54,252 nucleotides of DNA from NCBI GenBank assembly GCA_012520815.1, contig JAAYNM010000086.1:1-54252 (forward strand), written 5' to 3'. This document shows, piece by piece, positions 30,170 to 38,449 of the stretch. Under the pieces are notes generated by a model. That model worked only from the letters and a program-made list of their open reading frames with translations, was not told the origin of the DNA and did no database searches. Numbering within the stretch: position 1 is the stretch's first letter; each line of letters opens with the position of its first letter. This DNA comes from Clostridiales bacterium. Its GTDB lineage: Bacteria; Bacillota; Clostridia; Lachnospirales; Lachnospiraceae. Both the position numbers and the translations under genes were made by a program.

Positions 30170-30526
30170 TTATATAATGATAAAAGTAACTATTAATGTA
30201 ATTATAATTACTATACCTATTACTCCCGCAATCGCAATCTTTTTATCTGAGTCTTTAATAATATACAACCATCCATCATAGTCTTCCTCTTCTTGGCTGC
30301 TTTTTGTATCTCTATCTTCTACACCTTTATCTTCTATATAATCTTCGTCTTTAAAACTATTTAAATCGTACTTATGCTTAACTTCTTTAGAATGTTGGCT
30401 CTCTAATATATGTTCCACTTTCTTTCTCTCATTAAGCACCTTATTTCCAGCTGAAAGTATATCACCATATCTAGCCGTCTCCATAATTGCTCTTATTAGT
30501 CTATCATTTGACAAAAGTAATTTCAA
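30170..30526 (-). CDS. hypothetical protein with extreme C-terminal TM (tail-anchor-like)
   Basis: 118 aa ending KIAIAGVIGIVIIITLIVTFIII. Confidence 0.6.
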   Translation of the reverse strand: MKLLLSNDRLIRAIMETARYGDILSAGNKVLNERKKVEHILESQHSKEVKHKYDLNSFKDEDYIEDKGVEDRDTKSSQEEEDYDGWLYIIKDSDKKIAIAGVIGIVIIITLIVTFIII

Positions 30527-30535
30527 GAGGTTTAT

Positions 30536-31750
30536 CTATTTGTTATCTTTGAAATTCGTTACAAATGATGCTCTTTTAACAGCATCATTTCCATATCTTT
30601 TTCTGATAGAATCAATAGCTTTATCAGCATTTCCCAATTTTTCATAGTCTTCATAGTCAAACAAACTCATTTGTCGGCCAGTTTGCAATCCCTTAAGCTT
30701 AGTTGCTTTTATACCCAAAAGTCTAATAGGAATACCATCCCAAATCTCATCAAATAACTGACAGGCCACCATATGAATCTCTTTCGTTATATTTGTAGCT
30801 GCACCCAAAACTCTTTGGTGCGATATTGTGTGAAAATTAAAATCCTTAATACTCACAGATATAAGTTCTGCCTTTACATCTTGTCTCCTCATCCTTGCGG
30901 ATACATTCTCTGATAGTGATAATAGTACCAGCTTTGCCGTAGATGCGTCTGTAACATCAAATGCGATAGTAGTAGAGTTTCCATATCCCTTGTTGTCCAC
31001 AGTTTCTGGCTCTACAAGGGATACATCCTCTCCTCTTGCTAGTTTCCATATAATCTCGCCATGCTTTTTCAAATTACTCTTTAATATCGCTAAATCTGTA
31101 TTCGCCAACTCTCCAATAGTCCTGATACCAAGCGATAAAAGCCTCTTTTGTGTTGCCTTTCCAACGTAAAACAATTCACCCACTGGTAAAGGCCACATCT
31201 TATTTTGAATCTCACTTTTAAACAACGTATGTACCCGATTAGGCTTTTTAAAATCGGAAGCCATCTTGGCTAATAATTTCACGTCAGAAATACCAATGTT
31301 AACTGTAAATCCAAGTTCATCGTAAATGCGGTCCTTAATAGTGTTCGCTAGCTCTATAGGATCACCAAATAAAAGCTTAGTGCCTGACACATCTATAAAA
31401 GCTTCATCAATACTACACTGTTCCACATCAGGTGAATATTCTTCCAATGTCTTAATAAATGCATCTGAATATTCTCTATAAATCTTGGAATTCGACTTTG
31501 CTAGGTATAAATCCGGACATTTTTTAAGTGCTTCTGTAACACTTTCGCCTGTGGTTATCCCATACTTCTTTGCTGGTATAGATTTCGCCAATATGACTCC
31601 ATGTCTGGTAGATATATCTCCACAAATAGCGGATGGAATATTTCTTATATCCACTTCACCGGCATTACTCTTTAACCGATAAACCGCTTCCCAAGACAAA
31701 AAGGCAGAATTAACATCTATATGAAATATGACTTTGTTATAAGTTTCCAT
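30536..31750 (-). CDS. dinB: DNA polymerase IV; start reassigned to METYNKVIFHIDVNSAF
   Basis: Y-family motifs HIDVNSAFLSWEA, YSPDVEQCSIDEAFIDVSG; SD aaggagg 5' of 31750. Confidence 0.95.
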   Translation of the reverse strand: METYNKVIFHIDVNSAFLSWEAVYRLKSNAGEVDIRNIPSAICGDISTRHGVILAKSIPAKKYGITTGESVTEALKKCPDLYLAKSNSKIYREYSDAFIKTLEEYSPDVEQCSIDEAFIDVSGTKLLFGDPIELANTIKDRIYDELGFTVNIGISDVKLLAKMASDFKKPNRVHTLFKSEIQNKMWPLPVGELFYVGKATQKRLLSLGIRTIGELANTDLAILKSNLKKHGEIIWKLARGEDVSLVEPETVDNKGYGNSTTIAFDVTDASTAKLVLLSLSENVSARMRRQDVKAELISVSIKDFNFHTISHQRVLGAATNITKEIHMVACQLFDEIWDGIPIRLLGIKATKLKGLQTGRQMSLFDYEDYEKLGNADKAIDSIRKRYGNDAVKRASFVTNFKDNK

Positions 31751-31768
31751 ATAAGTTACCTCCTTTGT

Positions 31769-31799
31769 CTTAAAACAAGTATACCAGAACACATGTTCG
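31769..31799 (-). promoter_or_regulatory. dinB promoter with LexA/SOS box CGAACATGTGTTCT (31786-31799)
   Basis: TTTACA-N17-TATACT on minus strand with the SOS-like palindrome in the spacer. Confidence 0.75.
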
Positions 31800-31829
31800 T
31801 TGTAAAGAAGAAAATATTTTTCCATTTTA

Positions 31830-31858
31830 TTGACACAGTAATATATTTAATTTATTAT
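31830..31858 (+). promoter_or_regulatory. aroE promoter TTGACA-N17-TATTAT
   Basis: consensus hexamers and spacing. Confidence 0.65.
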
Positions 31859-31933
31859 TACCATAACTATAGTAAAAAGAAAGGATGTATAATCCTTGAA
31901 TTTTAAGGATTTTATACAACAAAGGATATTATT

Positions 31934-32797
31934 ATGTTAAATATTACCGGACACACTGGTTTATACGGCTTACTTGGAAGCCCAGTCTCACATAGCATTT
32001 CCCCAATGATGCACAATGAAGCCTTCAATATACTTGAACTTGATGACGTATATCTATGTTTTGACGTTGGTGTTTCACAACTAGAAGAGGCTGTTCGTGG
32101 TCTTATAACTGCAGGCATTAAGGGATTTAATTGCACTATGCCTGATAAAAATTTAATGTTTGAGCTGTGTGATGAAGTTTCTCCCGCTGCAAAGTTGGTA
32201 GGTGCTGTAAATACTGTTGTAAATAGTAATGGCTCTTTAATTGGACATATGACCGATGGTGTTGGCTATATGGAAGCCGCTAATGATGCAGGTTTTAATC
32301 TCATTGGAAAAACTATGACTCTATTAGGTGCTGGCGGTGCTGCCTCTGCCATTTGTGCTCAAGCTGCCCTAGATGGGGTTAATAAAATAAATGTATTCAG
32401 TATAAAAGATCAATTCTTTGATAGAGCTGCTGCTTTAGTTGACAATATCAATAAGACTACAAAATGCAAAGTTACTCTCTATGATTTAGCCAATGAAGAG
32501 GCTTTAAAAAATAGTATTTTGGAAAGTGATATACTAACAAATGCTACATCTGTTGGAATGGCCCCAAATACAGACAACTGTATTATCAAGGATCCTTCAC
32601 TCCTACGAAAAGACCTTATTGTTTCTGACATCATCTATAACCCTCGTGAAACAACCTTAATAAAGATGGCAAAAGAGATTGGCGCTCCAACATTTAATGG
32701 ATTATATATGCTTCTATATCAAGGTGCAGAAGCATTTAAGATATGGACAGGAAAAGAAATGCCTGTTAAAGAAATTAAATCGAAATATTTTTCTTAA
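31934..32797 (+). CDS. aroE: shikimate dehydrogenase
   Basis: LLGSPVSHSISPMMHNEAF, LLGAGGAASAICAQ, GLYMLLYQGAEAFKIWTG. Confidence 0.97.
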   Translation: MLNITGHTGLYGLLGSPVSHSISPMMHNEAFNILELDDVYLCFDVGVSQLEEAVRGLITAGIKGFNCTMPDKNLMFELCDEVSPAAKLVGAVNTVVNSNGSLIGHMTDGVGYMEAANDAGFNLIGKTMTLLGAGGAASAICAQAALDGVNKINVFSIKDQFFDRAAALVDNINKTTKCKVTLYDLANEEALKNSILESDILTNATSVGMAPNTDNCIIKDPSLLRKDLIVSDIIYNPRETTLIKMAKEIGAPTFNGLYMLLYQGAEAFKIWTGKEMPVKEIKSKYFS

Positions 32798-32798
32798 A

Positions 32799-32836
32799 AA
32801 AACAGCTTCAACTCTTATAAGAGTTGAAGCTGTTTT
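32799..32836. terminator. bidirectional terminator (38-nt perfect palindrome) between aroE and HAD gene
   Basis: aaaacagcttcaactctta/taagagttgaagctgtttt. Confidence 0.85.
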
Positions 32837-33477
32837 ATTGTCTCCGGCAATTCCGCCATACTTTTAATGGAAAAATTCAACATTTTCTTTGTGTGCTCAT
32901 CAGCAGGTGCAAGATCTGGTATCATAATGACATTCATACCTGATCTATACGCCGATTCTACGCCATTCGGTGAATCCTCTATTGCCACGCATTGTGAAGG
33001 ATCAAGTCCTAGCTTATTGCAAGTGTAAATATATATATCTGGTTCAGGTTTCCCATTACTTACCATATTGGCACAAATAATATTATTAAAATATTCAAAG
33101 ATTGATATTTCACGCAAATATTTCTCTGTTCTTATGCTATCAGTAGATGTAGCTACTGCAAGCCTATATCCAACATCCCTTAACTCGCATATACACTCCT
33201 TAACATAAGGCTTAATTTCTATTCCTTTTTCCTTAAGATGTGTATTCATCAATTCTTTCCTACGGCTTCTAATCTTTTCGTAATCAAAGGAATCTCCAAA
33301 TATACTTTTTAATTTTTTTGAAGCAAATGGACCTGACAAGCTTCTAATCTCAAGAGCATGTTCCATTGTCATAGGAAAGCCAGCCTCATTAGCCGCCTGA
33401 CACCAGAAGGTAGTTAAATACTTTTCAGTATCTATTAGTACTCCATCCATATCAAATACAACTGCTTTTATATCCAT
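32815..33477 (-). CDS. HAD-family phosphatase (beta-phosphoglucomutase-like); start reassigned to MDIKAVVFDMDGVL
   Basis: VVFDMDGVLIDTE, IEDSPNGVESAYRSGM; ORF-track start would overlap the upstream gene. Confidence 0.88.
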   Translation of the reverse strand: MDIKAVVFDMDGVLIDTEKYLTTFWCQAANEAGFPMTMEHALEIRSLSGPFASKKLKSIFGDSFDYEKIRSRRKELMNTHLKEKGIEIKPYVKECICELRDVGYRLAVATSTDSIRTEKYLREISIFEYFNNIICANMVSNGKPEPDIYIYTCNKLGLDPSQCVAIEDSPNGVESAYRSGMNVIMIPDLAPADEHTKKMLNFSIKSMAELPETIKQLQLL

Positions 33478-33484
33478 AGCATTT

Positions 33485-34891
33485 TTACTCTGTGACATAC
33501 TGTGTCTGTGTAAGATACCATAGACCATTATATTCAACAAATGTCCATATCATATCTACACTAGAAACATCTTTATCTATTGTATATCCAGTAAAATAAA
33601 TCGTGTAATCATATTTTACATGACATGTAAAACAACTTTCACTATATCTGATAAAATCTGTTATCTCTCTACTAGTGAACTCTGTACTTGAAATTTTACT
33701 ATCAGGATAGAAATAAGTTGTAGCTGATTCTATACTTTCATAAAGAGTCGAGCCTGGACGAACATAACTAAATATATTTTTTGCGAGATTTGCAAAATTT
33801 CTAGCATATGCATATGTAACATCCTCAACATATGATTTAAATTCCGTTTCTGTATCTAAATCTGGAGCAAATCCAGCAGTATAAGAATCTTTATCATTAG
33901 TTATCACAAGTTCATTATCTTCTTTATCTACAACTTTGATTTGTGGTGTATTAAAAAATCCTTTAATTTCAAATTTATTTTGAACGGGTATATTTTCTAA
34001 ATATTCAGAAACTCCTGAAAGTATTTCTACTGGCTCGTTGCTTACGATATATGTATCTATCACTTCAATTCCATTTACAAATACTTTTGCATCTTCTGGT
34101 GCATAAATTGTTATGTTTGATGATTCTGGTAAATATTCGTCTATATCTATTGATCCGATTTCCCAATTTTTAAAGCCATGCTTAATCTTTCCGTCCTGAA
34201 CTAGAAATACCTTTGCTACTGCTTTATCTGCAGCATAAATTTCATATACAGGAGAAGAGGATGTGTTTTCCTTAGCTTCTTTATAAGTAATTTCCTTCCC
34301 ATCAATCTGAGCTTTTATATACTCTATCGCATAATCTTCATCTTCAAATTCATTTGTAACTCCAGAAATGTCACTAAAAAGTTCGTCTACACCTTTTACA
34401 TTAAAAGCCTTTGCGATTTCAGCTATTTTATTGTACGACATTCCTTTTTCATATCCATCAATAAAGCTATAAAAGAAGATCCAAACACCAACAACTATAA
34501 CTAGTAATACCGCTGCATAAATTAGTACTCCTGATTTAAATCTCGATTTCTTCTTTTTACTACCATTCTTACCTGATGACTTACCTATACTTTTGTTACT
34601 TCTACCTTTACTTGATTCTGTATCTAATTCTGCATTTTGTCTTGTATCGGAGTTGTTAGCATTAGTTTTCTTTTTATTTGAAGTAGTCTTTTTATTGGTA
34701 CTTGTTCTTTTCCTTGTACCACTATTTTCTTTTTTATCCTTCATATTTTCTAACATTCTAATATCTTTTTCAAATTCTATATCATCAACGAATTCTATAT
34801 CCGGAAAAATTTCCTTCTCCAATATTAAATTAGCATTATCTACGCCTAAATCCTTGTCTATCTTTTTATTTTTATTTGTATTATCGCTCAT
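33485..34891 (-). CDS. hypothetical protein, Lys/Ser/Thr-rich N-terminus, single TM, extracytoplasmic domain
   Basis: 468-aa ORF. Confidence 0.75.
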   Translation of the reverse strand: MSDNTNKNKKIDKDLGVDNANLILEKEIFPDIEFVDDIEFEKDIRMLENMKDKKENSGTRKRTSTNKKTTSNKKKTNANNSDTRQNAELDTESSKGRSNKSIGKSSGKNGSKKKKSRFKSGVLIYAAVLLVIVVGVWIFFYSFIDGYEKGMSYNKIAEIAKAFNVKGVDELFSDISGVTNEFEDEDYAIEYIKAQIDGKEITYKEAKENTSSSPVYEIYAADKAVAKVFLVQDGKIKHGFKNWEIGSIDIDEYLPESSNITIYAPEDAKVFVNGIEVIDTYIVSNEPVEILSGVSEYLENIPVQNKFEIKGFFNTPQIKVVDKEDNELVITNDKDSYTAGFAPDLDTETEFKSYVEDVTYAYARNFANLAKNIFSYVRPGSTLYESIESATTYFYPDSKISSTEFTSREITDFIRYSESCFTCHVKYDYTIYFTGYTIDKDVSSVDMIWTFVEYNGLWYLTQTQYVTE

Positions 34892-34912
34892 TTTTTTACC
34901 TTTCTATTGAAT

Positions 34913-35938
34913 CTACTGAACTATAAATGATGTTGGGCATCTTCTTGGACCTGTTGGTGAGTATGGTTTATTAATAACTTCACCTTCATATACCATCTGT
35001 GTTGATGTTCCTCCATCCATACAAGAAGCATTTACAGCACCATATTCCATCATAATATATGTCATATCCTTAAATGTCGCGCCAATACTTTCTGCCTGTC
35101 TTCCGTCCACAACCAAAAGCAATACTGAACCATCCGCTGTTTGTCCAATAGCTGTACGTGGATTTTTGCCTCCACCGTATGTCGTTGTATCTGGCACAGT
35201 CAGTGGTTCACCATCTATAAGTAAAAATGGGCCTGTTGTATGTTCTGTATGCACACAGTCCCTGATTCCCATATCTATTGCTTCTTGGGCCGTCATTTTA
35301 CCAACTACAAGTATGTTATCCTCTGTAAATCCAGTAATGTTATATGTTGTATTTAGGCTGCCCATAAGCAATTCACCTTGAGATATAACTGCTCCAACTG
35401 GCATAGCAGAATATGAGTAACTTCCCATATCCACGAATTCTCCACCATTTATTCCTGCAACAGCATCATATCTATCACAAATTTCTTTTACTACTTGACC
35501 TGTTCCTTCGAAAAACTCAGGTATAGTTCCAACAAAAACTCTTGATGGATCTTTTACAATAATCATCTTACCTTTATATGTATCACCTGTAATATCTAGA
35601 ACTTGAATTTCTGGTATGTCTTCTGAAACTTTATCATTTGGATCTATATTAACAAGTTCTGTGTCAGACACTGTTCCATCTGCAACTTCCATCATAAGAT
35701 TACTCTCTACAATCTCGCTAATTTCTTCTTTGGAAAGATAAATATTTGCCACCCATCCCATAGCACTTGTCTCCTGCAATGCGCAAACAAATTGATTTTT
35801 GGCAGCATTTGATGGACCATGTATAAGTATAAAACATACTCCTAACAAAAATATGAGTACTAAAGCAACAGTAGTTAATAGCACCGCAAAGAACTTTCCT
35901 ATTCCTGAAGTTACCTTTTTAAGTGTTGTATTCTTCAT
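34913..35938 (-). CDS. phosphodiester glycosidase (NAGPA/DUF2233)-family protein
   Basis: GGEFVDMGSYSYSAMPVGAVISQGEL, NPRTAIGQTADGSVLLLVVDGRQAES, NASCMDGGTSTQMVYEG. Confidence 0.88.
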   Translation of the reverse strand: MKNTTLKKVTSGIGKFFAVLLTTVALVLIFLLGVCFILIHGPSNAAKNQFVCALQETSAMGWVANIYLSKEEISEIVESNLMMEVADGTVSDTELVNIDPNDKVSEDIPEIQVLDITGDTYKGKMIIVKDPSRVFVGTIPEFFEGTGQVVKEICDRYDAVAGINGGEFVDMGSYSYSAMPVGAVISQGELLMGSLNTTYNITGFTEDNILVVGKMTAQEAIDMGIRDCVHTEHTTGPFLLIDGEPLTVPDTTTYGGGKNPRTAIGQTADGSVLLLVVDGRQAESIGATFKDMTYIMMEYGAVNASCMDGGTSTQMVYEGEVINKPYSPTGPRRCPTSFIVQ

Positions 35939-36084
35939 TTCTATTTTCCTTTCCTTTCATACATAAAAAGTCATTTTTATGTATCTAATATTGTTTCATA
36001 ATCAACTCTAAATGAAACACATAATAATGTTAATTTTAAATGATGTTACAAAGAATATCAATACAAATATTTTCTATTTCAAAA

Positions 36085-36119
36085 CAAAAAAAACTGAAAC
36101 ATATTGTTTCAGCTTTTTT
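36085..36119 (-). terminator. terminator of tRNA-Leu(AAG)
   Basis: gctgaaac/gtttcag hairpin flanked by A/T tracts. Confidence 0.8.
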
Positions 36120-36124
36120 ACAAA

Positions 36125-36207
36125 TGCGGGAAAAGGGACTTGAACCCTCACTTCCTACGGAAACATGATCCTTAGTCATGCCTGTCTGCCAATTCCAGCA
36201 TTCCCGC
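36125..36207 (-). tRNA. tRNA-Leu (anticodon AAG), CCA not encoded
   Basis: acceptor GCGGGAA/TTCCCGC, anticodon arm CATGA-CTAAGGA-TCATG, long variable arm, T-loop GGTTCAAGTCC. Confidence 0.93.
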
Positions 36208-36353
36208 AAGCCATCGGGTACTCTCGCAACCGACCTAGGTATAATATCAAAACACCATCAAAATGTCAATATGTTTTTTTAATTTTTTAAGACAATTGAC
36301 AAAATATTTTTCCTTGACTATTTGTTTGTATTAAAATATAATAGCGGATGTCT

Positions 36354-36435
36354 GCAGTAGTGGCGCAATTGGTATACGCGCATGTTTCAGGTACATGTGG
36401 AGCAATCCGTGTGGGTTCGAGTCCCATCTACTGCA
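36354..36435 (+). tRNA. tRNA-Leu (anticodon CAG), CCA not encoded
   Basis: acceptor GCAGTAG/CTACTGC, anticodon arm CATGT-TTCAGGT-ACATG, long variable arm, T-loop GGTTCGAGTCC. Confidence 0.93.
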
Positions 36436-36438
36436 TAA

Positions 36439-36466
36439 AAAGGTTCATGATAGAACCTTTTTTTAT
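36439..36466 (+). terminator. terminator of tRNA-Leu(CAG)
   Basis: aaaggttc-atgata-gaaccttt followed by ttttt. Confidence 0.8.
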
Positions 36467-36514
36467 ACACAAAAAAAGCCTGTGTATAACACAGGCCTTA
36501 ATAGATAAATATTA

Positions 36515-36871
36515 TTATGCTAATTTAGATTTAGCAAGTTCTGCAAGCTTTGTAAAGCCCTCTGCATCATTAACTGCCATTTCTGCTAACATCTTTCTAT
36601 TCATTTCAACTTCTGCTAACTTTAAACCATACATTAATTTGCTGTATGATAAACCGTTCATTCTAGCTGCTGCATTAATTCTTGCAATCCATAACTGTCT
36701 GAACTGTCTCTTTCTTTCTTTTCTACCAGCATAAGAGCTTGTTAAAGCTCTCATAACTGACTGCTTAGCTACTCTGTACTGCTTAGATCTAGCGCCTCTA
36801 TATCCTTTAGCTAACTTTAATGTTCTATTCTGTCTTTTTTTAGCGTTTAATCCGCCTTTAATTCTTGCCAT
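36515..36871 (-). CDS. rplT: 50S ribosomal protein L20
   Basis: [30 protein letters not shown]. Confidence 0.98.
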   Translation of the reverse strand: MARIKGGLNAKKRQNRTLKLAKGYRGARSKQYRVAKQSVMRALTSSYAGRKERKRQFRQLWIARINAAARMNGLSYSKLMYGLKLAEVEMNRKMLAEMAVNDAEGFTKLAELAKSKLA

Positions 36872-36899
36872 CTTAATTTCCTCCTATCAACAATTTATC

Positions 36900-37097
36900 T
36901 TATAAATAAGGTAAGATCTTCTTCATGTTCTTAACGTTTGTAGCGTCAGTCATTGTTGCTTTTCTTAAATTTCTCTTTCTCTTTGTTGACTTCTTTGTTA
37001 AGATATGGCTCTTGTAAGCTTTCATTCTCTTTAACTTACCTGTACCTGTCTTTTTAAAACGTTTTGCTGCTGCTTTGTTTGTTTTGATTTTTGGCAT
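36900..37097 (-). CDS. rpmI: 50S ribosomal protein L35
   Basis: [33 protein letters not shown]. Confidence 0.98.
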   Translation of the reverse strand: MPKIKTNKAAAKRFKKTGTGKLKRMKAYKSHILTKKSTKRKRNLRKATMTDATNVKNMKKILPYL

Positions 37098-37129
37098 TCT
37101 AGTATCCTCCTAAAATTATCTATTTTAAC

Positions 37130-37636
37130 TTATTTTTTTTCAGTTAAAATCATCATAATGCTTTTGCCTTCCAATTTCGCTGGCTTTTCGATAACAGAAA
37201 CATCAGCAAGCACCTTGGCGAAGTCATCAAGAATATGCTTACTACTGCTCATATGTGCCATCTCTCGGCCTCTGAATCTGAGTGTTACTTTAACCTTATC
37301 ACCTTTAGCAAGGAATTTTCTAGCCATCGCTGCTTTAGTATTAAGGTCATTTGTCTCAATATTAGGTGATAGACGTACTTCCTTAATGTCTACAACCTTT
37401 TGCTTCTTTTTAGCTTCTTTTGCTTTTCTGACAAGCTCATATCTGTATTTACCGTAATCGATAATTTTACAAACAGGTGGCTTTGCACCGGGAGCAATCT
37501 TTACAAGATCAAGGTCTGCGTCCTTTGCTAATTTCAAAGCATCTTTTGCTGACATTATGCCAAGCTGTTCGCCGTCTTCTCCAACCAAACGAATCTCTTT
37601 ATCTCTGATTTGCTCGTTAATCATTAATTCGCTAAT
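37130..37636 (-). CDS. infC: translation initiation factor IF-3, AUU start codon
   Basis: ggaggtgtactact-ATT-AGC-GAA-TTA-ATG; ISELMINEQIRDKEIRLVGEDGEQLG. Confidence 0.93.
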   Translation of the reverse strand: MSELMINEQIRDKEIRLVGEDGEQLGIMSAKDALKLAKDADLDLVKIAPGAKPPVCKIIDYGKYRYELVRKAKEAKKKQKVVDIKEVRLSPNIETNDLNTKAAMARKFLAKGDKVKVTLRFRGREMAHMSSSKHILDDFAKVLADVSVIEKPAKLEGKSIMMILTEKK

Positions 37637-37659
37637 AGTAGTACACCTCCAATTGATAA

Positions 37660-37770
37660 ATAAAAAAGTGGATAGCATAACTATCCACTAAAATTCAAAT
37701 CACGACTAATCGTTTTTAAATATTAACACCATGTAGCCTTTGCCCATGGGTGAGAGTGGATACTCTGCTT
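37660..37770 (-). ncRNA. infC-rpmI-rplT leader, L20-leader-like, with intrinsic terminator (37667-37689)
   Basis: terminator agtggatag-ttatg-ctatccact-TTTTTT; upstream tatccact (37755-37762) complementary to its 5' arm. Confidence 0.75.
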
Positions 37771-37841
37771 TGCTTTTTACAACTCCATAATATTATCACG
37801 ATTACAAGTCATTGTCAACTGTATTTTAACAACTTCCTATT

Positions 37842-37982
37842 TTAGCCATTTACTATTACCCCCTTCTCTATTTTATATTTCTTTTCAACATTTTCAAAAA
37901 GATTATTATCATGTGTAACAATTATTACAGATTTACCTAATTTAGACGCCTGTTGCAACTCTTCAAAGATAATTTTTGAATT
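37842..37982 (-). pseudogene. C-terminal remnant of an ABC transporter ATPase
   Basis: NSKIIFEELQQASKLGKSVIIVTHDNNLFENVEKKYKIEKGVIVNG*, preceded in frame by TAA. Confidence 0.7.
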
Positions 37983-37985
37983 TTA

Positions 37986-38039
37986 TTGACAATAATAATT
38001 TCATATGCTAATCTGTGTGTACTATGTCACATAGTACAC
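37986..38039 (+). promoter_or_regulatory. promoter TTGACA-N17-TAATCT followed by perfect inverted repeat GTGTACTATG-TCA-CATAGTACAC (38017-38039)
   Basis: 10-bp perfect arms immediately 3' of the -10. Confidence 0.8.
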
Positions 38040-38071
38040 CAAACACATGGCAACAGAAACGGAGGTAATAT

Positions 38072-38449
38072 ATGTTTCAATTGGATTTATTATCCAGGAC
38101 TCCTGTATATGAGCAAATTATTAATCAGCTTGAGTCATTTGTTTTAAACGACATATTAACACCCCACACGCAACTACCTTCAGTACGAGGATTATCCGTT
38201 GAATTATCTATTAATCCAAATACTATTCAAAAGTCATATTCAGAGTTAGACCACAGAGGCATTATCTACTCCGTCCCCGGAAGAGGGTGTTTCATCTCTG
38301 AGGATGCTAAGAGCATCTTAAGTAACCTTAGTAGAAGCAAGTTATCGTCACTTGAGGATCTATTTTCAGAATTAAAGGTAGCAGGTGTTACAAAAGACGA
38401 AATAAAGACTATAGTCGATTCGGTTTATGAGAAAGGGGCAAAATTATGA
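38072..38449 (+). CDS. GntR family (YtrA subfamily) regulator
   Basis: PVYEQIINQLESFVLNDILTPHTQLPSVRGLSVELSINPNTIQKSYSELDHRGII; short C-terminus. Confidence 0.93.
   Translation: MFQLDLLSRTPVYEQIINQLESFVLNDILTPHTQLPSVRGLSVELSINPNTIQKSYSELDHRGIIYSVPGRGCFISEDAKSILSNLSRSKLSSLEDLFSELKVAGVTKDEIKTIVDSVYEKGAKL

Noticed and set aside
36348-36734. 128-aa plus-strand ORF
   Set aside because: Starts inside the tRNA-Leu(CAG) region, reads through the tRNA and terminator, then runs antisense to rplT
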